64,000 bases of DNA from Aeromonas sp. FDAARGOS 1405 (GCF_019048265.1 NZ_CP077311.1:310001-374000); one strand, 5' to 3'. Numbered from the stretch's first letter, positions 6,995-16,463 are shown. Numbers and translations are program-made. Notes: generated from the letters alone by a model not told the origin.

Positions 6995-8149
6995 ATGAAA
7001 TTACCGCTGCTGTTGACCCTGCTGCTGGCCAGCCTGAGCGCCCGAGCCGAGCTTATCGAAGCGCAGGGCAGCGCCGCCATTCTGGGGGGCGATGAGGTCT
7101 ATGCCCGCGAGCAGGCGACCCGCGACGCCCTGCGTCAGGCGCTGCTGGCCAGCGGCGCGGCCGTTTCCAGCGTCCAGCGTCTGGAAAATGGCAGCCTGCG
7201 ATCCGAGCAGATCCAGATCCGCTCCGGCGGCGACATTCGCCAATACCGGCTCAAGCGGGAAGAGGTGCGCAACGGCCGCATGTACATCACGCTAGTGGCC
7301 GACATTCAGGCCGAACGCCAGATCTGCCAGACCCAGCACTTCGCCAAGGATTTGACACTGGTCAGGCTGCGAATGCGCTATCCGGACCAAGCCAGCTACG
7401 GCGCCATGGACGACATGCCGGAAAACCTCTCGCGACGACTGTTCGAGACCCTCGCCAATGCGCCGCAAGGGGTCGCGGTGCGCCAGTGGCTGGATGAAAA
7501 CCTGCGCATCGATCCGCTCCATCTGCAACAGGGAGATCGCAGCGCCCTCGAAGAGATCAAGGCGCTTAGCCTGCGCACCGACAGCCAGTATCTGGTACTC
7601 GGCAGCATCGATGATCTCTCCATCGAGCCACAGGGCAACCAGCTGACCAGCTGGTATGAGGATCCCGTGCGCAACTTTCGCATGCAGCTCTACCTGTTCG
7701 ACGGCATCAACGGCAGCCTGATCAACCGCAAGGTCTACGAAGGGCGCGCCACCTGGACCTTTGGCAAGCGGGATCAGGTGGGCAGCAGCAGCGGCCAGTT
7801 CTGGCAATCGAGCTACGGCCAAGAGGTCAACTACCAGTTGCAGCAAGCCGCTCAGGATCTGGTGGCCCAGCTTACCTGCGCCCCGGTCACCGCCCGGGTG
7901 GTCGGCCAGAACGAACGCGGCCCCTACATCAATCTGGGACGGCGCAACGGCGTCAAGCTCGGCGACCAGTTTCGCATCCAGCACAATGCCGACTTCATCG
8001 ACCCTTACGGCAAGTCGCGCATGATGCGCAACCCGGCCGACGGTCTGTTCGAGGTGGTGCAGGTATTCGACGATGGCGCCATCATCAGCAGCCAGAACAA
8101 ATATTCACCGTTCAACATCCAGAATGGGGATTTGGCAGTATTGGAATAA
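6995..8149 (+). CDS. flgT: Flagellar assembly protein FlgT
   Basis: A periplasmic protein of 384 residues with a signal peptide (MKLPLLLTLLLASLSARA-E). The N-terminal FlgT domain reads ELIEAQGSAAILGGDEVYAREQATRDALRQALL. A middle domain covers about 110-260, and the C-terminal domain ends VRV...GPYINLGRRNGVKLGDQF. In Vibrio, FlgT forms the H ring of the sodium-driven polar flagellar motor. The start at 6995 is where the signal peptide begins; the reading frame is open upstream to 6893 but that extension is not protein-like. It is divergent from flgO and convergent with cheV. Confidence 0.9.
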   Translation: MKLPLLLTLLLASLSARAELIEAQGSAAILGGDEVYAREQATRDALRQALLASGAAVSSVQRLENGSLRSEQIQIRSGGDIRQYRLKREEVRNGRMYITLVADIQAERQICQTQHFAKDLTLVRLRMRYPDQASYGAMDDMPENLSRRLFETLANAPQGVAVRQWLDENLRIDPLHLQQGDRSALEEIKALSLRTDSQYLVLGSIDDLSIEPQGNQLTSWYEDPVRNFRMQLYLFDGINGSLINRKVYEGRATWTFGKRDQVGSSSGQFWQSSYGQEVNYQLQQAAQDLVAQLTCAPVTARVVGQNERGPYINLGRRNGVKLGDQFRIQHNADFIDPYGKSRMMRNPADGLFEVVQVFDDGAIISSQNKYSPFNIQNGDLAVLE

Positions 8150-8225
8150 CGGAGCAAGGGAGTTACCAGCGAATGGCATCTCCCGAGCTTCTCATTGGTA
8201 TGGCTGACTAGCGGGTTGGTATCGG

Positions 8226-9170
8226 TCAGGTTCCCAGCACCTGACGCAGCCGCTCCTGCGCAACGCCTACCAGCAGGTCAGGCTGGAACTTGGAGATAAA
8301 GCGGTCACAGCCCACCTTCTTGACCATGGCTTCGTTGAAGTTGCCGCTCAGGGAGGTATTGAGGGTGATAAAGAGATCGGACATGCGCGGATCACTGCGC
8401 ACCTCGTGGGTCAGCCGGTAGCCGTCCATCTCGGGCATCTCGGCATCGGTGATCATCAACAGGATCTCGTTGGTCACCTTCTTGCCTGCATCGCACCATC
8501 CCTTGAGCAGGGTCAGCGCCTGCAAGCCATCCTGGCACTCGATCACTTCCAGCCCCAGCTGACCAAGGGTCTCACGCACCTGGGTACGGGCTGTACTGGA
8601 GTCATCGACAATCAGCACCTTGCGACCATGCATTTCCGGCAGGATCTCCCGATCCAGCACCTCTTCGGAGATGCGGATGTCATAGGTGATGATCTCCGCC
8701 AGCACCTTCTCCACGTCGATGATCTCGACGATCTGATCGACCCCGTCTTCCGGGATGCGGGTGATGGCGGTGAGGTAGTTGGCACGCCCCGCAGAGCGCG
8801 GCGGTGGCAGGATATCCTTCCAGGTCATGTTGACGATATTGGCCACCTGCCCCACCAGAAAGCCCTGAATGGTACGGTTGTATTCGGTGATGATGAGGTT
8901 GGACTCGCTGTCGATGGGCATGGGGCGCATGCCGATAGCGCTGCGCAAGTTGATCACCGGAATAGAAGTACCACGGATATTGGCCACCCCGCTGATGTTG
9001 TGATGGGAGCCGGGCATCTTGCTGAGATGAGGTAATTTGACCACTTCCCGCACCTTGAAGACGTTGATGGCGAACATCTGGCGGGTGCCGAGACGAAACA
9101 TCAACAACTCAAGGCGGTTTTCCCCTACCAGTTGAGTTCGTTGATCAACGGAATCCAATATACTCGCCAT
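8226..9170 (-). CDS. cheV: Chemotaxis coupling protein CheV
   Basis: A protein of 314 residues with an N-terminal CheW-like domain (about 15-165: LMFRLGTRQMFAINVFKVREV) and a C-terminal receiver domain (about 178-305). The receiver has the acidic pair in VLIVDDSSTAR, the phospho-acceptor Asp in MITDAEMPEMDGY, the Thr in LNTSLSG and the Lys in FISKFQ. It couples receptors to CheA and acts as a phosphate sink. It sits beside flgOPT as in other polar-flagellate gammaproteobacteria. No clear promoter was found upstream. Confidence 0.95.
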   Translation of the reverse strand: MASILDSVDQRTQLVGENRLELLMFRLGTRQMFAINVFKVREVVKLPHLSKMPGSHHNISGVANIRGTSIPVINLRSAIGMRPMPIDSESNLIITEYNRTIQGFLVGQVANIVNMTWKDILPPPRSAGRANYLTAITRIPEDGVDQIVEIIDVEKVLAEIITYDIRISEEVLDREILPEMHGRKVLIVDDSSTARTQVRETLGQLGLEVIECQDGLQALTLLKGWCDAGKKVTNEILLMITDAEMPEMDGYRLTHEVRSDPRMSDLFITLNTSLSGNFNEAMVKKVGCDRFISKFQPDLLVGVAQERLRQVLGT

Positions 9171-9269
9171 ACGCTGATATCCATCTGATTATTAATCGAC
9201 TCTAGTATAGAGGCAGCCAGCCAGGAAAGGCAGGCGCATTTTCAACCAGAGCAACCACCCAGATAAAAA

Positions 9270-9291
9270 AAGTGAGGCCGAAGCCTCACTT
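9270..9291 (-). terminator. Terminator of the 1008-aa GH18 chitinase
   Basis: A nine-bp stem (AAGTGAGGC / GCCTCACTT, four-base loop) runs into TTTTTT on the minus strand, 18 bases past the stop codon. Confidence 0.9.
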
Positions 9292-9309
9292 ATCTCATTG
9301 ATTTCAAAA

Positions 9310-12300
9310 TCAATAACTACATACAGACTTCCAGCTGCCATCGGTGGCCTTGGGTTCACTGCTGGTCCACCAGTTGGCCTGCCACACCACCTTGTTGTGA
9401 GTGATGCGATCGCCAGCGTTGGCATGATCCCCTTGCGGCCAGGTCGGGTAAGCCTTGTAGGCCGCCGGATTGATGTTCTGGCTGCTGCAGGTCGCACCGC
9501 CCTCACCACCGCCCGAACCCAGTACGGCCTCCGGCAGGGTCGGGAACTCGGCCTTGAGACCCGCAGTCTGGCTGCCGCTGATGATGCGGATGCCACTCGG
9601 CACACCGGCTGCCGGCAGATAGTAGGTCATCGCCACTTCCACATCGCTGCCCGGCGTCCAGGCTTTCCAGGTCGGCAGCGTCAGAGCCACCTTGTGGAAA
9701 TCCTTCTCGTTGGCAATCCCGTCAGAGTTCTGGTTGCCACCGCTCTCCACCACTTTCAGCCCCACCCCGCTCTGGTCAGTGATGGTGTCGGAGGTAGAGG
9801 TGGGTACCAGAAACTCGATGCGAGTGCCGCCCGGAATGGTCTGGGTCGAGTTGTTGGTGAGCTTCAGGGTCGGGTTGATCGGATAGTTGGAATCCCCTTC
9901 CTTGAAGCCGGAGAGGCTCACAGCGATGTCGAGCTGGGCAGTTGGCGCAGCCAGATCGTTCTGCTTGGTGTTGTACTTGGTCGCCTTGGCGAACTTGTCG
10001 TAGGCGAGCGTGGTCAGGGTATCCCCCATACCGTACTCTTTTTTCACCGGATCGTAGGCATAGTCACCCGCCATCTCCCAGAACATCACACCACCCAGAC
10101 CACGATTGACGATGTAGTCCAGCTTGTGACCCATGGACTCCTCATCCTCGGTGGAGAGGAACACCTTCTTCTCCTCGTTCCACAACCAGGGGGCATGGGC
10201 CTTGTCGTCGTAGTAGCGGACATACTTGCCCTGCATCACGTGCGCCGGGTTGTTGGGATCCAGACCCCAGGCCTGACCGTAGCTCGGCATGGTGGTGATC
10301 CCCAAGTCGGCTGCGTGTTCCAGGTTCTTGGCATGCCACATGGGGATGGCGCCACCGCCGATCTCCTTGCCGTTCTTGTCCAGATCGTGCCAGATGTTGT
10401 CGATGCCGACCGCCCCGTTGCCGCACGGAATGGTGCTGCCACCGGTACCCGGCTGACAATCACTCTGACTCGGCAGGGCTGCCTTGCCGGCCAGGCCGTG
10501 AGTGCCACCGCTGACCCCTTGCCAGCCACGGGTGTAATAAGGCACACCCACGTTGATCTTGCCGGCCGCCAGTGCACCACGGAAGTAGTGAGCAGACCAG
10601 GCTGCGTTGAGGTAACCGATGCCACCAAACTCTTTCTGGGTGTAAACGCCCCACTGCGCCAGCTCGGCGTCAGCCTTGTTGTCAAACAGGGCGGCGTTGT
10701 GGCCGACAAAGTGGTTCCAGGCACCGTGAAAGTCGTAGGTCATCAGGTTGACATAGTCGAGATACTGGGTGACCTGGAAGTTCTCCATGCCGCGCAGCAG
10801 ATAGGCGGAAGCTGGCGAGGCGATGGTCAGCATGTACTTGCGGCCATCCTCGCTGCCCGCCCTATCCAGCTTGCTGCGCAGGGTCTGCATCATCACCTTG
10901 TAGTTGGCAAACAGCTTGCTGCGGCACTGGTTGGAGAGCGGGAAGTCGTTGGGGTTGCCCGCATCCTTCATGGAGGTGGGGTATTCGTAGTCGATATCGA
11001 CCCCGTCAAAACCGTACTGACGGATAAAACTCACCGCAGACGTGGCAAGCGCATTGATGCCATCTGTGTTGACCGAGCAGTCGCCCTTGGTGGTGGCGGT
11101 GTAGAAGCCGCGCGTATCGGCCCAGCCCCCGACCGAGATCAGGGTTTTCACGTCCGGATACTGCTTCTTGAACTTCGACAGCAGGTTGAAGTGCCCCTTG
11201 TAGGCGAACTCCGGATCCATCTCGGCTCCCGGCACGCCATCCCAGGTCATCTTGGTCGCCGAGTCATCCACCTTGATGGTGTGGCTCTGCTCGTCCACCG
11301 CCGCGAAGGCGTAGTTGATGTGGGTGATCTTGCTCCACGGAATGTCGCTCACCAGATAGGCGGGCAGGCCATTCTTGCCGGTGCGCCAGGAGGTGAAGTA
11401 GCCGATGACCCGGCGAGCATGGTCATCCCCCATGCACTCGTAGCCATCAGGACGATAGATCTGGCGGATATCGCAGGAGAGGTTGCCGCCGGAAGGTGGC
11501 AGCGCAGCCTCCTCGACAGTGACGTTCACTGCCGCCGACTCGCCAACCAGATTGGTCTTGTCGGTGGCGACTAGCTTGAGGGCGGCACTGCCTTTGGTAT
11601 CGGGCGTCCAGTTCACCTGCCAGGGGGCGGCATTGTCTTCTCCTACCCTCTTGCCATCGACAAACAGCTCGACTTTGGCCACATCGTTGTTGGCATCGGT
11701 GACGTTGCCGCTCACCGCCACGCTGCGACCCAGGGTCACCTTGGCACCGCTGGCCGGGCTGCTGATGCTCACCTTGGGCGCCTCTGGCTCTACCACGGCT
11801 GCAACGTTGAAGCTCGAATCAGCTTCGCTCAGAACCTTGCCATCCTTATCCAGCGCCCGCGCTTTCAGGGCGTGCGCCCCAACGCCCGCAGCACTCCAGC
11901 TGGCCCCCCAGGGCGAGGCGCTGGCCGTGGCGACCAGCTTGCCGTCGACAAGGTATTCGACCTTGACCAGCGCAGTGACCGGGCCGCTCAGGCTCACCGC
12001 CAGCGCCACGCTGGCCCCTTCGTTGAAACTGGCACCGGTAGCCGGTGAGCTGACGGCCACACCGAGCGCAGGTGGCGGCACTTCGCCGCCGTAGAGCTTC
12101 CAGGCATCCGCCCAGACCACCCCGACACCGGGTTCATAGTGATAGGGTGATGCCCCGCACCAGCCCGAGTAGGGGAACTCTTTGCATTCATAGAGGGCGC
12201 CGGCATTGCTGACGATATCACCGGCTTTGTAGGCAGTACCGGCCTTGTAGGCGGGATAAGCTGCCTCCGCCCAGGCGGGCATGGCAGCGATGGCCACCAG

Positions 12301-12336
12301 CACGGCAAGCCGGCTGGGCCTCAGGAACTGTTGCAT
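9310..12336 (-). CDS. Secreted multidomain GH18 chitinase (1008 aa)
   Basis: Signal peptide 1-25. An N-terminal chitin-binding module lies at about 27-85 (YPAYKAGTAYKAGDIVS, YSGWCG, WADAWKLY). Two bacterial Ig-like domains cover about 92-180 and 190-275. The GH18 barrel spans about 305-800, with SVGGW (401-405) and the catalytic FDGVDIDYE box, whose acid is Glu451. A chitinase C-terminal domain follows at about 830-930, and a CBM5/12 at about 955-1008 (WPQGDHANAGDRITHNKVVWQANWW is its core). Start 12336 has GGAAG nearby and begins the signal peptide. It is secreted, probably by type II secretion. It is transcribed alone, behind its own c-di-GMP riboswitch. Confidence 0.95.
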   Translation of the reverse strand: MQQFLRPSRLAVLVAIAAMPAWAEAAYPAYKAGTAYKAGDIVSNAGALYECKEFPYSGWCGASPYHYEPGVGVVWADAWKLYGGEVPPPALGVAVSSPATGASFNEGASVALAVSLSGPVTALVKVEYLVDGKLVATASASPWGASWSAAGVGAHALKARALDKDGKVLSEADSSFNVAAVVEPEAPKVSISSPASGAKVTLGRSVAVSGNVTDANNDVAKVELFVDGKRVGEDNAAPWQVNWTPDTKGSAALKLVATDKTNLVGESAAVNVTVEEAALPPSGGNLSCDIRQIYRPDGYECMGDDHARRVIGYFTSWRTGKNGLPAYLVSDIPWSKITHINYAFAAVDEQSHTIKVDDSATKMTWDGVPGAEMDPEFAYKGHFNLLSKFKKQYPDVKTLISVGGWADTRGFYTATTKGDCSVNTDGINALATSAVSFIRQYGFDGVDIDYEYPTSMKDAGNPNDFPLSNQCRSKLFANYKVMMQTLRSKLDRAGSEDGRKYMLTIASPASAYLLRGMENFQVTQYLDYVNLMTYDFHGAWNHFVGHNAALFDNKADAELAQWGVYTQKEFGGIGYLNAAWSAHYFRGALAAGKINVGVPYYTRGWQGVSGGTHGLAGKAALPSQSDCQPGTGGSTIPCGNGAVGIDNIWHDLDKNGKEIGGGAIPMWHAKNLEHAADLGITTMPSYGQAWGLDPNNPAHVMQGKYVRYYDDKAHAPWLWNEEKKVFLSTEDEESMGHKLDYIVNRGLGGVMFWEMAGDYAYDPVKKEYGMGDTLTTLAYDKFAKATKYNTKQNDLAAPTAQLDIAVSLSGFKEGDSNYPINPTLKLTNNSTQTIPGGTRIEFLVPTSTSDTITDQSGVGLKVVESGGNQNSDGIANEKDFHKVALTLPTWKAWTPGSDVEVAMTYYLPAAGVPSGIRIISGSQTAGLKAEFPTLPEAVLGSGGGEGGATCSSQNINPAAYKAYPTWPQGDHANAGDRITHNKVVWQANWWTSSEPKATDGSWKSVCSY

Positions 12337-12449
12337 ATTGTTATCTTCCTTGTTTTGTCTTGGCATTGGTGACCAAGGCAAAGCACAAACGCAACCTGCG
12401 TGAAAGACGGGAGACTACCGGCCATGGACTCGCCGCACACTGCCTCTTC

Positions 12450-12543
12450 ACCCGGGGAAACCCCGCTATCTGGATCATCGTCTGATCGGCAGACCGGAGG
12501 TTTTGCGTCCCGGCATTTCGACCGGTTTGCCCTTTACCTGGGT
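12450..12543 (-). promoter_or_regulatory. Cyclic-di-GMP-I (GEMM-I) riboswitch of GH18 chitinase
   Basis: The minus-strand leader contains the GEMM-I core: AGGGCAAACC, a hairpin capped by a GAAA tetraloop, GGGACGCAAA, the tetraloop receptor CCTCCGG, and the second-domain signature GATAGCGGGG. Outer pairing ACCC(A)GG / CC(C)CGGGT closes it at 94 nt, the normal size. It lies 113 bases before the start codon. I see no clear terminator between aptamer and gene; a GGGGTTTCCCC hairpin abuts the 3' end. Confidence 0.9.
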
Positions 12544-12561
12544 TCCGTGAGGAACAAGTCG

Positions 12562-12590
12562 AGTATAGGAATCAACCCGCAGTGTCTCAA
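12562..12590 (-). promoter_or_regulatory. Sigma-70 promoter of the riboswitch/chitinase unit
   Basis: TTGAGA (12590-12585), a 17-base spacer and TATACT (12567-12562) on the minus strand. Transcription would begin about ten bases before the c-di-GMP aptamer. Confidence 0.75.
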
Positions 12591-12779
12591 TCTTCATTCT
12601 CGAAGAAAAATATGTGGTTGCCAGCGGGATCACATTTCCCACCACGCCCATTGGTAAGTTTTTCATCAGTAATTTCAGAGTGTTAGCCAAGTCAAAAAAC
12701 GCCGAATTGCGCTCATTTGTATCCCGGTAATGTGCGTTGGCTCACTGGTACGATATGCCGAAAATGTGACAATGCGCGC

Positions 12780-12798
12780 CCTTGGTCAGCGACCAAGG
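12780..12798 (+). promoter_or_regulatory. Leader hairpin of nuclease gene
   Basis: A perfect 8-bp hairpin CCTTGGTC-AGC-GACCAAGG sits 37 bases before the nuclease start codon, with no T run. It could be an mRNA stability element or an operator. A related GGTGACC palindrome lies on the other flank near 12369. Confidence 0.35.
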
Positions 12799-12835
12799 CT
12801 ATGGAAACACTGGCAAAAATAAAAAAGGAACACCT

Positions 12836-15019
12836 ATGAAAGGTACTCGCACCCTACTGTCTCTGGCTGTGGGGCTGGCCCTCGCTGCACCCGGCGCCCA
12901 TGCCGCCTTCGTCTGTCCCACCGATCCGGCGCAACTCACCCCGATCCCGACCATTCAGGGAACTGGCTCAGGTAGCCAGTTCGCGACCGACACGGTGACC
13001 GACAAAAACGGTAATGTAACCGGCAAAATAAGCCCCGGGACCTTCAATGTTCGCGGTATCGTGACGGCGCTGGGCCAAAGTCTGACCAAGGGTTTCTATC
13101 TGACCGACCCGGTGGGTGATGGTAATCCGGAGACCTCCGATGGCATCTTTGTCTATCTGAACGACAAGGAGTTTGCGACTAACTATGCCGACATCAAACC
13201 GGGGGCAGAACTCTGCCTCGAAGCCAAAGTCGAGGAGTATTACGGCGGCACCCAGCTCAAGCCTACCTTCGAATCCAACAAAGCCCGCCTGCAGGTCACA
13301 GCACAAGGGCTGAATGTGCCGACCAGCATATTGCAGGTCAATGAAGGAGAGACGCTGGCACAGGCGCTCAATCGCCACGAAGGGATGCGGGTACGGCTCA
13401 ACAGCAGCAGCGATCTCCATCTGACCCGCAACTACGGTTTCGACTACAAGGTTTATCGCAACAACGTCGAACTCTCACACAAGGCGCCGCTGCTCAAGCC
13501 GACCCAGATCCATGTTGCCAGCAGTCCGGAAGCGGTCGCTCTGGCTGCCAAAAATGGCAGCAACCGTCTGGTGGTCGAGTCTGATTACAAAGCGCCGGAT
13601 GGCGTACTGCCCTGGTTCTCGGGCTGGGATGCCGATCAGGGCTATCTGCGTATCGGTGATCAACTGACCGGGCTGGAAGGGGTGATCGTCTACAACAAGG
13701 ATGCCTTCCGTCTGGTGGTACCGAGCGATGTCACCCTGACTGCCGGTGCCCTGCTGCGCAGCCCTGAAGAGGATCGTCAAGACGCACCGGCTCGCCTCTC
13801 TGGCAGCGATCTGCGGATCGGCAGCTTCAACGTGCTCAACTACTTCACCAGTCACTCCAGCATCGGCGGTGCACTTAATATCCTGTGCAAGGATCAGGCG
13901 GATGCCGACAGCACCAAAGGTTGCAACCGGGGTGCCAAGAGCCAGCCCGAGTTCGAGAAACAGCGCACCAAGATCGTCAATGCCATTACAGCAATGGATG
14001 CCGATCTGCTCGGCCTGATGGAGATGGAGAACAACGGCTTCGAGGATAACTCGGCCCTCCACAATCTGGTGACCCGCCTCAACGAACAGCAGAAGGATGC
14101 GAGCAAACACTACGCCTATGTACGTCTGCCGGTCACTGCCCTTACCGATGGCAAGTTCTTCGGCGGTGACGCCATCATGGTGGCGATGATCTACCGTCCT
14201 GCCCTGCTCACCCCCAGCGGAGATGCCAGCGTCATCAAGCTGCCGGAGCAGCGCTACACCACTGGTGGTGTGGCCAAGACAGCCGGTCAGCGCGACTCGC
14301 TGGTTCAGACCTTCACCCTCGCCAAGAGCAAGGAGCCGCTGACGCTGGTGGTCAACCACCTCAAATCCAAGGGGTCAGGCTGCTACGAAAATGGCGATGG
14401 CAAGACAGAACCGGCCGATCTGCAGGGCAAGTGCACCGAGTTCCGAGTCTCTGCCGCCAAGGTGCTGGGTGAAGCGGTCAGCAAACTGCCGGGCCAGGTG
14501 CTGCTGGTGGGCGACTTCAACTCCTACGCCAAGGAAGATCCGATCCGGGTACTGACCGACTACAACCCGGCCACCAGCGAGCGGAAGATCGTATCAGCCT
14601 CCCACACCTTTATCGGTGAGCAGTCCTATGAACAGCTCGGTCGCGAAGTGACTCGCAGCTACGGCCTGATCGATCTCAACGTCAAATTCAACAAGGAGAA
14701 AGCCATCTCCTACAGCTACGACGGGGAGCTGGGCACCCTGGACTACGCCCTCGCCAACCCGGCGCTGGCCAGCAAGGTGGCAGGTGTCGCCGACTGGCAC
14801 ATCAACTCCTTCGAGAGCTCCCTGTTCGAATACGGCAGCCAGTACACCGGCTCCCTGCTCAAGTCTGACAACCCCTTCAGTGCCTCCGACCATGATCCCA
14901 TCATCGTCGACCTGAGACTGGAGAGCGATGCCACCAAACCGGACACCTCCTCAGGCGGTGGTGCACTGGGACTCGGCCTGCTGGCCCTGTTGCCACTGGC
15001 CTGGCGACGTCGCCGTTAA
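12836..15019 (+). CDS. ExeM/NucH-type extracellular nuclease with GlyGly-CTERM anchor
   Basis: A protein of 727 residues. Signal peptide 1-23 (...APGAHA-A). An N-terminal OB-fold/lamin-like region covers about 40-300. An endonuclease-exonuclease-phosphatase domain covers about 325-695, with LRIGSFNVLNYF, LMEMENNG, VVNHLKSKG, LLVGDFNS and SDHDPIIVDL (metal- and phosphate-binding residues all present). The last 23 residues are SGGG, a hydrophobic helix, then WRRRR: a GlyGly-CTERM tag. Such tags are cut by rhombosortase and mark type II secretion substrates. Start 12836 follows AAGGAA and opens the signal peptide. It is divergent from the riboswitch-controlled chitinase. The likely role is extracellular DNA breakdown. 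Confidence 0.93.
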   Translation: MKGTRTLLSLAVGLALAAPGAHAAFVCPTDPAQLTPIPTIQGTGSGSQFATDTVTDKNGNVTGKISPGTFNVRGIVTALGQSLTKGFYLTDPVGDGNPETSDGIFVYLNDKEFATNYADIKPGAELCLEAKVEEYYGGTQLKPTFESNKARLQVTAQGLNVPTSILQVNEGETLAQALNRHEGMRVRLNSSSDLHLTRNYGFDYKVYRNNVELSHKAPLLKPTQIHVASSPEAVALAAKNGSNRLVVESDYKAPDGVLPWFSGWDADQGYLRIGDQLTGLEGVIVYNKDAFRLVVPSDVTLTAGALLRSPEEDRQDAPARLSGSDLRIGSFNVLNYFTSHSSIGGALNILCKDQADADSTKGCNRGAKSQPEFEKQRTKIVNAITAMDADLLGLMEMENNGFEDNSALHNLVTRLNEQQKDASKHYAYVRLPVTALTDGKFFGGDAIMVAMIYRPALLTPSGDASVIKLPEQRYTTGGVAKTAGQRDSLVQTFTLAKSKEPLTLVVNHLKSKGSGCYENGDGKTEPADLQGKCTEFRVSAAKVLGEAVSKLPGQVLLVGDFNSYAKEDPIRVLTDYNPATSERKIVSASHTFIGEQSYEQLGREVTRSYGLIDLNVKFNKEKAISYSYDGELGTLDYALANPALASKVAGVADWHINSFESSLFEYGSQYTGSLLKSDNPFSASDHDPIIVDLRLESDATKPDTSSGGGALGLGLLALLPLAWRRRR

Positions 15020-15047
15020 CCACTGGCGTATCTGAATAGTGCAAGCA

Positions 15048-15073
15048 AAGCTCGCGAGTCTCGCGGGCTTTTT
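15048..15073 (+). terminator. Nuclease gene terminator
   Basis: A ten-bp stem AAGCTCGCGA / TCGCGGGCTT (one G-T wobble, loop GTC) runs into a T tract, 29 bases after the stop. Confidence 0.85.
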
Positions 15074-15146
15074 CATTCAGGTCATTGGATTTACAAATGA
15101 AAGACGCGGACGTATGGAGAAAATAAATGATGGAGAAAACAAAAAA

Positions 15147-15165
15147 GCCACCGCGATGCGGTGGC
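15147..15165 (-). terminator. tRNA-Ala operon terminator (bidirectional)
   Basis: An eight-bp stem GCCACCGC / GCGGTGGC with loop GAT, A6 on one side and T5 on the other. It ends the tRNA array and may back up the nuclease terminator. Confidence 0.85.
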
Positions 15166-15190
15166 CTTTTTGCTTCTTGTAACAAGAATT

Positions 15191-15266
<76 letters not shown>

Positions 15267-15300
15267 GATTTGTGTGAATGACCGGTAGTCACTCTGAATT

Positions 15301-15376
<76 letters not shown>

Positions 15377-15424
15377 AAATTCTGTACTGAATGAATGGTT
15401 CTGGCGGCCATTCATCCTAAATAA

Positions 15425-15500
<76 letters not shown>

Positions 15501-15563
15501 ACAAAGGTCGGCTTGGGTGATACACACCGCACTGCCCTGGGCACTTCATGTCAATCAGGAACC

Positions 15564-15639
<76 letters not shown>

Positions 15640-15667
15640 TTTGATTCCAGATTGTTCGAGGAGAATT

Positions 15668-15743
<76 letters not shown>

Positions 15744-15788
15744 AACTCACCTCGGCGCTGACGAAGTTATCTCCGGCAACGGAGGCGC

Positions 15789-15817
15789 ATGATAGGCATC
15801 ACCCGCTTTGCTGTCAA
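15789..15817 (-). promoter_or_regulatory. Promoter of the tRNA-Ala array
   Basis: On the minus strand, a perfect -35 TTGACA (15817-15812), 17 bases and -10 TATCAT (15794-15789), followed by a GC-rich discriminator GCGCCTCC. That discriminator is typical of stringently controlled stable-RNA promoters. Confidence 0.85.
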
Positions 15818-16138
15818 CCCTAAAATAACCGCGACTGATTCGTTTAGTCAAAATTGCAGCAGTTCGCTGTTTTTACCAGCAAGGCGCGTGCTATCTCTCT
15901 GTTTTATGTCATAAATCGGCTCAAGCACCTATAAAGGAGAGGCCATGCAGCAAGCCTCTTTCCCCGTGCAACGCCCCCGCTCTCAGGCATCTTTTGCAGG
16001 CTGATCGTCAGCGTCTCCCCCGTCACCTAGGGAAAGCCTTTCCATAAAGGGCATTGCATTTGAAAACCCTTTCCATGATTTTTGTAAATTTACAACACAG
16101 AAAGTTGATCTGGCTCACAAATGACCATAGGATCAAAC
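15818..16138. other. Intergenic region without recognised gene
   Basis: About 320 bases between the tRNA array promoter and the small protein gene at 16192. I find no protein-like frame. Near its right end is a CRP-like half-match (GTTGA-N6-TCACA, 16104-16119), 35 bases from the stronger site at 16139. Confidence 0.4.
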
Positions 16139-16154
16139 CGTGACCCAAGTCACA
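16139..16154 (+). promoter_or_regulatory. CRP-like site upstream of 39-aa gene
   Basis: CGTGA-CCCAAG-TCACA matches the CRP core TGTGA-N6-TCACA at nine of ten positions. It is centred 45 bases before the ATG of the small gene, with a weaker copy 35 bases further upstream. The site is seen; binding is inferred. Confidence 0.5.
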
Positions 16155-16191
16155 CACCATAACCATAAATGACAGAGCGATGAGGTAAACC

Positions 16192-16311
16192 ATGTTTGAG
16201 AATCTGGCAGTCCTGTTCCACCTGCGCGGTGCAACCACCAAGAACGGCGTTGTAGAGAAAGATGCCTACGCCCCCTCCACCCGTGAATACTACTTCCGCT
16301 ACGGCAAATAA
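16192..16311 (+). CDS. Small 39-aa protein, unknown
   Basis: An open frame from ATG 16192 to TAA 16311 encoding MFENLAVLFHLRGA, a Lys/Asn turn, and an aromatic basic tail ending YYFRYGK. A GAGG ribosome-binding site lies 5 bases upstream, a CRP-like site stands in front, and a strong terminator follows at 16439. This gives it a complete transcription unit of its own. Codon use resembles neighbouring genes. No membrane segment is evident, although LAVLFHL is a short hydrophobic stretch. I do not recognise a family. Confidence 0.6.
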   Translation: MFENLAVLFHLRGATTKNGVVEKDAYAPSTREYYFRYGK

Positions 16312-16438
16312 TTGCTGAAAGCCTTTCACGGAAAACGTAATAAAACTACAACACACACATCATCACACAGCCCTCTCGAGGCGCTGTCCTGTCCGGGCCA
16401 GATGTTCCACGGCCAAACCTGAACTCCACCAAACAAGA

Positions 16439-16463
16439 ATGGGGCCCGCAGGCCCCATCTTTT
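16439..16463 (+). terminator. Terminator after the 39-aa gene
   Basis: A perfect 8-bp stem ATGGGGCC-CGCA-GGCCCCAT followed by CTTTTATT on the plus strand. It is convergent with the GH19 chitinase operon end. Confidence 0.8.

Noticed and set aside
9171..9215. Sigma-28 promoter for cheV
   Set aside because: A GTCGATTA-like sequence is present on the minus strand but no acceptable -35 element lies at the right spacing.
9298..11574. 758-codon open frame on the plus strand opposite the GH18 chitinase
   Set aside because: It is the antisense shadow of a GC-rich gene with strong third-position bias. It has no ribosome-binding site and no protein-like composition, while the minus strand encodes clear chitinase domains.
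12361..12380. GGTGACC palindrome near the chitinase start as a specific operator
   Set aside because: It is short, lies in the untranslated leader downstream of the riboswitch, and has no matching copies at the other chitinase genes.
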